From DATNFP01 sp035606335 (GTDB lineage: Bacteria; Bacteroidota; Bacteroidia; Chitinophagales; Chitinophagaceae), in NCBI GenBank assembly GCA_035606335.1, contig DATNFP010000031.1:1-6972 (forward strand): DNA of 6,972 nucleotides, read 5' to 3'. Below, piece after piece: positions 1-6,420 of this stretch. Made by a program: the position numbers and the translations under genes. Under the pieces are notes generated by a model. That model saw nothing but the letters and a program-made list of their open reading frames with translations, had not been told where the DNA came from and searched no databases. The first letter of the stretch is position 1; every line of letters begins with the position of its first letter.

Positions 1-883
1 GCAAATAATCTACCCACCCTCTTTTACACCACAATACCACGTCCGCATACAGGTCGTCATAATCCGTCTGGCCTGCACGTGTTGCCGATCCTTCGGGGTC
101 TTTACTCACATTACGCCATACTCCAAAAGGACTAACACCCACCTTTACATACGATTTTATATGCTTGATATTGGTATAAAGAAGCGACATAAAAAGGCTC
201 ACATTATTTCTGCGCCAATCGTCTTTCTGCATGTTTTCTCCATATTGCTTATAGCTCCTGTAATCGCCAAATTCTTCACCTGCAACCCTGTATGGATAAA
301 AATAGTCGTCCAGATGCACTCCATCTATATCGTATCGCTTCACCACATCGGTAATTACTTTTATTACATATTCCCTCACTGCAGGGTTGCCTGGGTCTAA
401 GTAAGATTTACCTCCATAGTTAATCACCCAGTCCGGATGCCGATGTGTAACATGCGATGGTGGATTAGGATTTTTTCTGCTATCCATTAGCGCCCTGAAT
501 GGATTGAACCATGCATGAAACTCCATATTCCGTTTATGTGTTTCATCTATCATAAATTTTAGAGGATCATAAAATGGGAATGGCGCTACACCTTGCTTCC
601 CAGTGAGATAATGGCTCCATGGCTCAATATCCGATGGATAAAAAGCATCGCATGCCGGTCTTACCTGCACTATTACAGCATTACAGCCAATGCCCTTCAG
701 TTTATCGAGCAGCGCTGTGAACTGTTGCTGTTGGTTTATGGAGGGCAATCCCGGTTTGGAAGGCCAGTCTATATTGGCAACCGTAGCTATCCAGGCAGCA
801 CGAAATTCCCGCTTGGGACTTTGAGCAAAAAGAAATACAGGAAAAAATAAAAAAAGAAAAAACGTGGGTAAAGCTCTCATCAT
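1..883 (-). CDS. Secreted glycoside-hydrolase-like protein, GHL10/DUF187 family (3' end beyond the window)
   Basis: The frame is open from ATG at 883 to the window edge (294 codons), so the C-terminus is missing; family members are usually about 400-520 residues. A tandem ATG at 880 is an equally good start. Residues 1-20 form a signal peptide rich in Phe and Leu, with likely cleavage at Ala20|Gln21, so the protein is exported. The mature protein opens with the family hallmark REFRAAWIATVANIDWP (25-41). It continues with QVRP (73-76), AWFNPFR (124-130), DGVHLDDYFYP (187-197) and GVSPFGVWRN (249-258), the strand-end motifs of the GHL10 TIM barrel. Asp192 and Asp193 are candidate active-site acids (inference). 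Members are thought to cleave glycans; the E. coli relative YddW/DigH has been linked to peptidoglycan glycan cleavage. The substrate here cannot be read from sequence. The gene is divergent from the TfoX-like gene. Family assignment is strong, function moderate. Confidence 0.9.
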   Translation of the reverse strand, partial: MMRALPTFFLFLFFPVFLFAQSPKREFRAAWIATVANIDWPSKPGLPSINQQQQFTALLDKLKGIGCNAVIVQVRPACDAFYPSDIEPWSHYLTGKQGVAPFPFYDPLKFMIDETHKRNMEFHAWFNPFRALMDSRKNPNPPSHVTHRHPDWVINYGGKSYLDPGNPAVREYVIKVITDVVKRYDIDGVHLDDYFYPYRVAGEEFGDYRSYKQYGENMQKDDWRRNNVSLFMSLLYTNIKHIKSYVKVGVSPFGVWRNVSKDPEGSATRAGQTDYDDLYADVVLWCKRGWVDYL

Positions 884-906
884 AATTGCCCTTTAAGATA
901 AAGCAA

Positions 907-937
907 CAAAATTACTCGCGCCCGGGTATTTTACATT
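907..937 (-). promoter_or_regulatory. Candidate Bacteroidota promoter of the GHL10 gene
   Basis: On the minus strand TAATTTTG (914 to 907) matches the Bacteroidota -7 consensus TAnnTTTG at every fixed base. Nineteen bases upstream AATG (937 to 934) is only a half match to the -33 box TTTG. The -7 box ends 23 bases before the ATG at 883, predicting a leader of about 17 bases. A CCCGGG palindrome (921-926) lies between the two boxes. Confidence 0.4.
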
Positions 938-958
938 ATCATATTGGCGCACTGATAA
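936..958. repeat. Inverted repeat TTATCA-N11-TGATAA in the divergent spacer
   Basis: TTATCA at 936-941 and TGATAA at 953-958 are perfect inverted copies with centres 17 bases apart. They sit between the divergent GHL10 and TfoX-like promoters. The arrangement could suit a dimeric regulator, but six-base arms in AT-rich DNA can arise by chance. Confidence 0.25.
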
Positions 959-985
959 ATTATTCTGTAGCATATCATTTAATAT

Positions 986-1017
986 TTTGAGCCAATGTCC
1001 TTTATCTCTTAACTTTA
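986..1017 (+). promoter_or_regulatory. Candidate Bacteroidota promoter of the TfoX-like gene
   Basis: TTTG at 986-989 is followed after 20 bases by TAACTTTA at 1010-1017, matching TAnnTTTG at all fixed positions except the last. The box ends 22 bases before the ATG at 1040, which predicts a leader of roughly 15 bases. No purine-rich ribosome binding site precedes the ATG, which is common in this phylum. Confidence 0.45.
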
Positions 1018-1039
1018 ATATTAATGTAAAATCTCTTCT

Positions 1040-1411
1040 ATGAAGAAGCAAAGTATTTCTGCAGAAGATAAAATAGCACTATACGAAAAAATGGTTGCCA
1101 CCCATCCGAAAGCAGAACGAAAAGGTGATACAATTCCTTACACTTCTCTTAACGGCAATATGTATAGCTATTTATCTAAAGATGGTATTGTTGCACTTCG
1201 CCTTCCAGCCGAAGAAAGAACAAAATTTATTGAGAAATATGATGCTGCACTTATGACAGCTTATGGCATTGTACAAAAAGAATACGTTGCAGTACCGGAT
1301 GGCCTGTTGACGAAAACGAACGAATTGAAACCTTATTTCGATATAAGCTATAAATACGCCACCTCACTTAAACCGAAGCCTACCAAAAAAGTAAAAAAGA
1401 AAGGTGGATAA
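1040..1411 (+). CDS. Small TfoX N-terminal-domain-like protein, function unknown
   Basis: This 123-residue cytoplasmic protein has no signal peptide or membrane segment. The N-terminus (about 1-28) is helical and charged. The core has a short strand pattern around LNGNMYSYL (37-45), then DGIVALRLPAEER (48-60), and ends near ELKPYFDISYKYATSLKPK. This resembles the TfoX/Sxy N-terminal fold, in which a Gly-x-Met hairpin is followed by a strand ending in Arg-Leu. I recall near-identical proteins being common as hypothetical proteins in Bacteroidota. The last 15 residues (109-123) are a Lys/Pro tail, possibly disordered or nucleic-acid binding (inference). True TfoX regulates competence in gammaproteobacteria, but nothing here supports that role. 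The gene is single, with its own candidate promoter and a terminator overlapping its stop codon. That it is a real gene is secure; the family label is moderate. Confidence 0.8.
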   Translation: MKKQSISAEDKIALYEKMVATHPKAERKGDTIPYTSLNGNMYSYLSKDGIVALRLPAEERTKFIEKYDAALMTAYGIVQKEYVAVPDGLLTKTNELKPYFDISYKYATSLKPKPTKKVKKKGG

Positions 1412-1446
1412 TAAACGTTATCCACCTAATGCATTTTATTTTTATT
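1402..1446. terminator. Bidirectional intrinsic terminator between convergent genes
   Basis: AGGTGGATAA (1402-1411) and TTATCCACCT (1418-1427) form a perfect 10-bp stem with the six-base loop TAAACG. The plus-strand transcript then runs into a U-rich tract (1434-1446). Read from the minus strand, the same stem is followed at once by two runs of six T broken by AC (1400 back to 1385). It can therefore end both the TfoX-like gene and the LamG gene. The left arm contains the last codons and the TAA stop of the TfoX-like gene. Confidence 0.8.
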
Positions 1447-1451
1447 GACTG

Positions 1452-2468
1452 TTATTCCTTGACAAACTTTTCCGTTATTGTTCCAGCATTATCTTGTATG
1501 TGGATGAAATAAACTCCCGATGGTAGATCACCAACAGGTATTTGTTGCTGCTGACTTACTATCTCAGATTTTTTGACAACTTGTCCTAATTGGTTAACTA
1601 TTTCTGCGGAAGTATGTCCATTTAGCTGATATGTCATTTTAACGTTCAGCATATTCTTTACTGGGTTAGGATATATCTGTACGGATTGTTGTTGTGATAT
1701 TGTTCCAGGTACTGACGTGGCAATAGTTGAATCATATCTGATTATCTCTGAATCTGACAATACCCTGTTGTAAAGTTCTAAATCATCCAGTATGCCATTA
1801 AACCAGTAAGGAAAGTCTACAGAATCTCCGAAATCATTTTTACCAATAGAAATACCTTCAGTGCTTGTTTCTGTGGGTGAAGCCGAAGTAAGAGATTTTG
1901 CTTTCAATTCACCGTTAACATAAACACTAATGTATGTTCCATCAAAAGTGGTAACTACTCTGTACCATTTATTTTCTACTATATTCGGACTGTAATGAAG
2001 CGATGCATACGTGAGAGATGGATTCAGGCCAACACCACTTTCAAAACCATCTTTTGTCGTATCGATTGTAGAACAACTGCTATCGTAAGTATCATCACTA
2101 AAGTCAAAACAATAAAAACCTGGGGCATAAGTCGTACCTCTAAAAAGTATAGCATTTATCTGGCAATCACCTTGATAAAAACCTAGCACTTTTACAACTG
2201 AACAAATTGAAAAAGTAGAAACATTTAGATCGGATTGGTATGGCACAATTATATAACTATTTGCTCCGTTAAAATAATAACCAGTATGTGGAGCGCCACT
2301 TTCACCGGCAACAGATGTTAAATTATATGCCGTACCATCATGGCCTTTGCCTGTTGCGTCAAGTACATCCCCATTAAATTTCCAATGTGCAATAAGCCCG
2401 GTCGTATCCTGAGCAAAAAGTGAACAAACAATGAGAACTAATAAATTGGTAAGTAATAATTTTTTCAT
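1452..2468 (-). CDS. Secreted LamG-domain (concanavalin-like) protein with T9SS C-terminal sorting domain
   Basis: From the ATG at 2468 this is a 338-residue exported protein. Residues 1-19 are a signal peptide (MKKLLLT start, cleavage at Ala19|Gln20); Cys15 is not in a proper lipobox. Residues about 24-247 match a Laminin_G_3/concanavalin-like jelly roll: GLIAHWKFNG at the start, the VENKWYRVVTTFDG strand, YVNGELK, and the closing WFNGILDDLELYNRVLSDSEI. Four cysteines in the first half of this domain could form disulfides. Residues 263-338 are a Por_Secre_tail sorting domain (VQIYPNPVKN, then LPSGVYFIHI and a terminal EKFVKE), which directs passage through the type IX system and often surface attachment. 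The domain usually binds glycans or acts as an adhesive module; no catalytic domain is present. An in-frame TTG at 2495 would add nine residues ahead of the signal peptide but falls inside the -7 box, so the ATG is preferred. It lies downstream of the response regulator with its own candidate promoter. Confidence 0.9.
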   Translation of the reverse strand: MKKLLLTNLLVLIVCSLFAQDTTGLIAHWKFNGDVLDATGKGHDGTAYNLTSVAGESGAPHTGYYFNGANSYIIVPYQSDLNVSTFSICSVVKVLGFYQGDCQINAILFRGTTYAPGFYCFDFSDDTYDSSCSTIDTTKDGFESGVGLNPSLTYASLHYSPNIVENKWYRVVTTFDGTYISVYVNGELKAKSLTSASPTETSTEGISIGKNDFGDSVDFPYWFNGILDDLELYNRVLSDSEIIRYDSTIATSVPGTISQQQSVQIYPNPVKNMLNVKMTYQLNGHTSAEIVNQLGQVVKKSEIVSQQQQIPVGDLPSGVYFIHIQDNAGTITEKFVKE

Positions 2469-2492
2469 AAGTAAAGCATTAAATATTTGGCG

Positions 2493-2524
2493 CAAAAATA
2501 AAAATAAAATATCCCGGGACGAAA
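2493..2524 (-). promoter_or_regulatory. Candidate Bacteroidota promoter of the LamG/T9SS gene
   Basis: On the minus strand TATTTTTG (2500 to 2493) fits TAnnTTTG at all fixed bases. TTTC (2524 to 2521) lies 20 bases upstream and matches three of four bases of the -33 box TTTG. The -7 box ends 24 bases before the ATG at 2468. A CCCGGG palindrome (2513-2518) sits two bases inside the -33 box and 12 bases from the -7 box. Confidence 0.55.
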
Positions 2525-2526
2525 GG

Positions 2527-2579
2527 TATGTAATGAAATCCTACTTATACGGCGCCAAGTAGCTATATTATGTAACGAA
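2527..2579. repeat. Direct repeat TATGTAA[T/C]GAA upstream of the LamG promoter, candidate operator
   Basis: TATGTAATGAA (2527-2537) and TATGTAACGAA (2569-2579) agree at 10 of 11 positions and start exactly 42 bases apart, about four turns of B-DNA. The promoter-proximal copy is two bases from the -33 box of the LamG gene; the distal copy is four bases past the response-regulator stop codon. LytTR regulators bind direct repeats on one DNA face, so this could be the target of the neighbouring regulator. That link is inference; the repeat itself is seen directly. Confidence 0.4.
2541..2562. terminator. Weak hairpin after the kinase-regulator operon
   Basis: CTACTT (2541-2546) and AAGTAG (2557-2562) can pair as a 6-bp stem with a 10-base loop that contains the palindrome GGCGCC. 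It lies 22 bases beyond the response-regulator stop. There is no T tract on the minus strand, so it would be a poor intrinsic terminator. It may instead be part of the operator between the two 11-base repeats, and some read-through into the LamG gene is possible. Confidence 0.2.
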
Positions 2580-2583
2580 TGGA

Positions 2584-3348
2584 TCAACCCTCCTCATTAT
2601 TTTTTGAATCTACGGTTTTGGCAATTGTAGCAAATAGCTTCAAAAATTCATCTTTAGCCGACCGGGATACAGGTATACTCGTTTTATCAGACATTATTAC
2701 ATTCCCTGAACTTTCGTATCTAACAATGCAACCTAAATTGATGATATAAGACCTATGAACTTGATAAAAAGGGTGATCTTTTAATAAATTTTTAAACCGA
2801 CCTATATTATATGAACTAAGCAGATTATTTTCTTTAGTCACAACTTTAGTGTATTTATTTAGAGCCTCCAGATATATAATGTCTCCTATATTTACATAAT
2901 CTATTCCATTATTATTTTGAACACCAATTTTTGAATTAACAACCTGCTTTTTATTTTCGTCCTGCTTAGAATGCCTCTTATAGTTTATGCGTTCTACGGC
3001 TTTATTAATAGCCTTTGTAAGTTCACTATCTTCAACAGGCTTAAGTATATAGCCAGTCGCTGAAAACTTAAATGCTTCAAATGCAAATTCAGAATACGCT
3101 GTGGTAAAAATTATTTCACTTTGCAGATCCGGTAATAATTTCAATAAATCCATCCCTGTTTTTTCAGGCATGGAAATATCCTGGAACAGTATGTCAGGAG
3201 TTTTTATTCTTAATGCATGAAGCGCCTCTTCCCAATTATTATAATAACCCATTACTTCAATATCCTTATATAAATATCCAAGTCTTGCTATCAACAGATC
3301 AACCGCATCTTGTTCATCATCTACAATAATACAGGTATAGTTATTCAT
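2584..3348 (-). CDS. LytTR-family response regulator (REC-LytTR)
   Basis: This 254-residue cytoplasmic DNA-binding regulator has the usual length for its family. Residues 4-120 are a receiver domain: acidic pocket Asp10, Asp11 and Glu12, phosphoacceptor Asp57 in QDISMP, the switch Thr82/Thr83 in FTTAY, and Lys103 in the LKPV motif. All expected catalytic residues are present. A polar linker (about 122-147) leads to a LytTR domain (about 148-240), marked by DIIYLEALNKYTKV (156-169), FYQVHRSYIINL (194-205) and IPVSRSAKDEF (225-235). Such domains bind direct repeats through a beta-fold rather than a helix-turn-helix. The ATG at 3348 overlaps the end of the kinase gene by 8 bases, so the two are almost certainly co-transcribed and translationally coupled, and the kinase is the natural phosphodonor. 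The target is unknown; the LamG gene downstream is a candidate. Confidence 0.95.
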   Translation of the reverse strand: MNNYTCIIVDDEQDAVDLLIARLGYLYKDIEVMGYYNNWEEALHALRIKTPDILFQDISMPEKTGMDLLKLLPDLQSEIIFTTAYSEFAFEAFKFSATGYILKPVEDSELTKAINKAVERINYKRHSKQDENKKQVVNSKIGVQNNNGIDYVNIGDIIYLEALNKYTKVVTKENNLLSSYNIGRFKNLLKDHPFYQVHRSYIINLGCIVRYESSGNVIMSDKTSIPVSRSAKDEFLKLFATIAKTVDSKNNEEG

Positions 3349-6346
3349 ATTGATAATTTCTTATCCTTAATTCAACAATGGTTCCCGTAAGCGGGGATTC
3401 TTTATCTATATAGTTTATTTGGATGTTTGTTTTCTCATATTTATTAAAGATAGCAATTAGATCTTTAATAAGCTGATCACCGTATGACTCTTCTTTTATA
3501 GCACTCTGTTCCTTTATAAGTTTTGCCTGCTTGCGTCCTATGCCATTATCATCTATAATGCAAACTATTTCATTTTTTAATTCATCCATTCTAAACTCAA
3601 TTTTTAAATGTCCCTGTTCTTTTTTATGAAATAACCCATGGTTTATGGCATTTTCAACTATAGGTTGTAATAGTAAGGTAGGGATCTTTACGTGCTTTAC
3701 ATTTAAGTCAGCATCTACTATTATCTCAACGTCAAATTTATCTTTAAATCGCGTCTGCTGAAGATCTGTGTATGTTCGTAAATTATTGATCTCTTCCTCT
3801 AATGTTATATACTTATTCCTTGCCGACTTTATATATGCTCTGAGTAAACGGGAAAACTTTGAAATATGGATATAAGCCCCATCCATGTTTTTCTTTTGTA
3901 TCAATAGTAGCGCAGAACCCAAAGTATTAAAAATGAAATGAGGATTTATTTGTGAGTAAATCGACTTCAATTCTAATTCCAGTTGCATGCCTTTTTTCTC
4001 TGTATTCCTGGTAATCAACTTCCTGGTTATTGCAACAATGACATAAACAAATGTGATAAAGAAAATAATAATCGAGAGCCAAACTAATTTTCTACCAACA
4101 GATGTCTGCCACCAATAAGGTATAATATACAAATGAATATTTACATTATCGCTTTGCCAGGAGTTATCGCCAGCGATAATCGAGAATGCAAAATATTTAT
4201 CTGCTTTTAATTCAGGAAGGGTTAATTCGTTATTACTTAATTCGTGAAATGCAGTATCAATTCCCTGTAACTTGTAAGTATATTTAACTGTACCATTGCC
4301 AACTGGGTTAATTACATCAAATTGCAATCGCCAATCTTTTTGGTCAATAAAGACTGTATCTCCAGCCTTAATATTTATTACTTTATTATCGTAGTTTAAT
4401 ATGAGCTGGTAAGGGGTTTTATCTTTATGAATATCATACTCATCTTCTGCAGGTATGTCTACCCAATAAACTCCTTTATTAGTTTTTACTAATGCTTTGT
4501 CAGCAGAAACCTGCATATCCTCTACATAATTATAGTTAAGGCTTTTTATATTCAAATAAGTAACAGGATCAGAAATTATAGCTGTGTCCTTTATTTTACC
4601 GAACAAAATTCCAAAATTACCGGCAATCATTAGTTTGTCATGATAAAGATCGATTACTGTCCCTGTTAAAGTGTAATTTTTGAATAACCGGGTAAACACA
4701 TGATTTTTCAGGTTGAATAGGTATAATGCATTATAGTCCTTTATAAAAACATCACCATATCGATCTGTCAATATTTTCTCAATTTCTTTGATGCCAAATA
4801 GATCTAAAAGGGGTTTTGATATAGTTAACTTATGGTCGTTGGTATCAGCTATTAGTATTTTATTTCTATTATAGATCCAAAAAAATCGATTTAGAGAATC
4901 ATAAGTAATTGCGAAATATCTTCCATCACTTATTGTTGTGATTTTAACTGAATCGTTATGGTAAAAAAAATGGCACACCCCCCGTCCCGCTGCTGGAATT
5001 GCTGCATAAATATTTTCACCTAATGTACTACTAGCTATTACGTCAGAAAATATCTGTCGATGAGGCATATATTTGTCTCCAAAGCCTTTTGAATCATAAT
5101 TCATATATTTAATATGATCCCAAAATGGTGTAATCTTGTTATCCTTATTATTTAACCAATAAATTTCATTTCGAGCAAATAATAAAGAGCGAACACTATC
5201 ATACCTTGTAATTTGCCTTATATTTTGAATAGAATCGTATCTGGAATAATGAATAGTACCATTTATTACTTTGGCTAAAGTATTTTTATAATCATTCCAC
5301 CAAAAACCGATGCTATCATTAATACTACCTGCATATTTATAGTTGGCAAAATCAATTGTTGTATCTTTTCTAAACCTTGTTGCCTCAGGATAATTAATGA
5401 ACAATCCATTCGCTTCTGTAGCACCAGCATTACCCCAAAATTTATCTTCCAGAATATCTATAACCTTATCCTTTTCATTACCAACCAGATCTTTTACAGG
5501 GATCATTTTAATTAACTGTAGATCATTATTATAAATGTATATGTCGTTAACTGTAAATAGCTGAAGTTCTTTTTTGTTTGTACTAACGGTAATGATTTGT
5601 TCCCCTCCATTTAGAGTATGTTTTCTATAAATGCCATCTATACCTAATGTTTCAAAATAGTTTTCTTTAGGTAAATATGAGATAAAATTATTATCGTAAA
5701 TAACACCTACTTTATCCCTTTTTACGTAGTACTCAACATCATATCTATTTCTACGCCTGGCTATCGTAAAATTAAACCTGATGAAGTAAGTATACCCATC
5801 AGTGCTAATAATTTCTATCCCATTTTGTATCAGTTTAACAATATAAATATGCCGATTTGTGTTATGAAAAATATAGGGGTGAACAATATCATTATAAACG
5901 GAACAAAATACCGGACTATTCGGGTCGTAAAATATATTGGCAAACACTATAACTCCATTATATTCTGTCAGTTGACCAGGATATATTGTTTCCAACCCTC
6001 CATTTTTACATGCTATGTATTTATTATTATAGATGTACCCAATACCGTCTGAAATGCCAATCAACCAAATCCTCCCTTCATTGTCTTCAAACAAATGCCA
6101 GATATCATTCGTCGACAATCCATTTGAAATATTGTAGTTATAAAATCCATAGCCATTGTACCTTAATACACCTTTATCCGTGGCTATCCATAAATAACCA
6201 TGTTGATCTTTTAGTATGTTGTAAACATGATTAGAAGGCAGACCATTATTTATATCAATATGATATTGATTTTGTATTTGCGCACCCGCAAGTATCTTCA
6301 GGAAAAACAAAGAGAAAAAAGTCAGGTATATTTTATGAGACTTCAA
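3341..6346 (-). CDS. LytS-type sensor histidine kinase with periplasmic propeller and Y_Y_Y domain
   Basis: This is a 1001-residue inner-membrane sensor. Residues 1-22 are a signal peptide (cleavage near Ala22|Gln23). Two clear Reg_prop propeller repeats follow: NGLPSNHVYNILKDQHGYLW (34-53) and NGLSTNDIWHLFEDNEGRIW (75-94). The rest, up to about 640, looks like a propeller with degenerate blades. A Y_Y_Y immunoglobulin-like domain spans about 672-743 and one transmembrane helix about 754-773. A short amphipathic linker leads to a His_kinase (LytS/YehU-type) module with the putative phospho-acceptor His803 in NPHFIFN. It is followed by an HATPase_c domain with the N box PIVENAINHG (895-904) and G1 box DDNGIGR (932-938). 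There is no HAMP, PAS or receiver domain, so it is not a hybrid kinase. The start is TTG at 6346: the upstream frame has a TAA four codons before it, no ATG precedes the signal peptide, and the -7 box spacing fits. It signals to the overlapping LytTR regulator. The ligand is unknown. Confidence 0.93.
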   Translation of the reverse strand: MKSHKIYLTFFSLFFLKILAGAQIQNQYHIDINNGLPSNHVYNILKDQHGYLWIATDKGVLRYNGYGFYNYNISNGLSTNDIWHLFEDNEGRIWLIGISDGIGYIYNNKYIACKNGGLETIYPGQLTEYNGVIVFANIFYDPNSPVFCSVYNDIVHPYIFHNTNRHIYIVKLIQNGIEIISTDGYTYFIRFNFTIARRRNRYDVEYYVKRDKVGVIYDNNFISYLPKENYFETLGIDGIYRKHTLNGGEQIITVSTNKKELQLFTVNDIYIYNNDLQLIKMIPVKDLVGNEKDKVIDILEDKFWGNAGATEANGLFINYPEATRFRKDTTIDFANYKYAGSINDSIGFWWNDYKNTLAKVINGTIHYSRYDSIQNIRQITRYDSVRSLLFARNEIYWLNNKDNKITPFWDHIKYMNYDSKGFGDKYMPHRQIFSDVIASSTLGENIYAAIPAAGRGVCHFFYHNDSVKITTISDGRYFAITYDSLNRFFWIYNRNKILIADTNDHKLTISKPLLDLFGIKEIEKILTDRYGDVFIKDYNALYLFNLKNHVFTRLFKNYTLTGTVIDLYHDKLMIAGNFGILFGKIKDTAIISDPVTYLNIKSLNYNYVEDMQVSADKALVKTNKGVYWVDIPAEDEYDIHKDKTPYQLILNYDNKVINIKAGDTVFIDQKDWRLQFDVINPVGNGTVKYTYKLQGIDTAFHELSNNELTLPELKADKYFAFSIIAGDNSWQSDNVNIHLYIIPYWWQTSVGRKLVWLSIIIFFITFVYVIVAITRKLITRNTEKKGMQLELELKSIYSQINPHFIFNTLGSALLLIQKKNMDGAYIHISKFSRLLRAYIKSARNKYITLEEEINNLRTYTDLQQTRFKDKFDVEIIVDADLNVKHVKIPTLLLQPIVENAINHGLFHKKEQGHLKIEFRMDELKNEIVCIIDDNGIGRKQAKLIKEQSAIKEESYGDQLIKDLIAIFNKYEKTNIQINYIDKESPLTGTIVELRIRNYQYE

Positions 6347-6370
6347 TACACAGGTTTATAAGGCCTAAAG

Positions 6371-6402
6371 TAAAAATATTCTCAACAATACCCGGGAATT
6401 AT
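6371..6402 (-). promoter_or_regulatory. Candidate Bacteroidota promoter of the kinase-regulator operon
   Basis: On the minus strand TATTTTTA (6378 to 6371) matches TAnnTTTG except at the last base. It ends 24 bases before the TTG start at 6346, the same distance as in the LamG gene. A CCCGGG palindrome (6391-6396) lies exactly 12 bases upstream, again as in the LamG promoter. The sequence 20 bases upstream (ATAA) is not a good -33 box, so activation by a protein may be needed (inference). Confidence 0.4.
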
Positions 6403-6403
6403 T

Positions 6404-6420
6404 TAAGCTGATTTAGCTTA
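6404..6420. other. Small hairpin overlapping the acetyltransferase stop codon
   Basis: TAAGCT (6404-6409) and AGCTTA (6415-6420) form a perfect 6-bp stem with a five-base loop, spanning the TAA stop of the acetyltransferase gene. No T tract follows on the minus strand, so termination would be weak. The gap to the kinase start is only 66 bases, so read-through from the acetyltransferase gene into the kinase operon cannot be excluded. Confidence 0.2.

Noticed and set aside
161..850. Plus-strand open frames at 161-400 and 593-850
   Set aside because: They lie opposite the GHL10 coding frame, whose minus-strand translation carries clear family motifs over the whole stretch. The plus-strand translations show no recognisable domain.
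1995..2186. Plus-strand open frame inside the LamG gene
   Set aside because: It is antisense to a well-supported LamG domain and its translation has no family features.
2469..2495. TTG at 2495 as the start of the LamG protein
   Set aside because: It would put nine residues ahead of a normal signal peptide, and the TTG forms part of the likely -7 promoter box. The ATG at 2468 fits better.
944..2558. Recurrent TTGGCGC motif in the spacers (944-950, 2487-2493 and inverted near 2552-2558)
   Set aside because: The same heptamer also occurs within coding sequence (inverted near 212-218 and 6599), so it is not specific to regulatory regions.
5825..6234. Two overlapping plus-strand frames opposite the kinase N-terminus
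   Set aside because: They are antisense to the propeller region with its Reg_prop repeats, have biased low-complexity translations, and lack a promoter or ribosome site.
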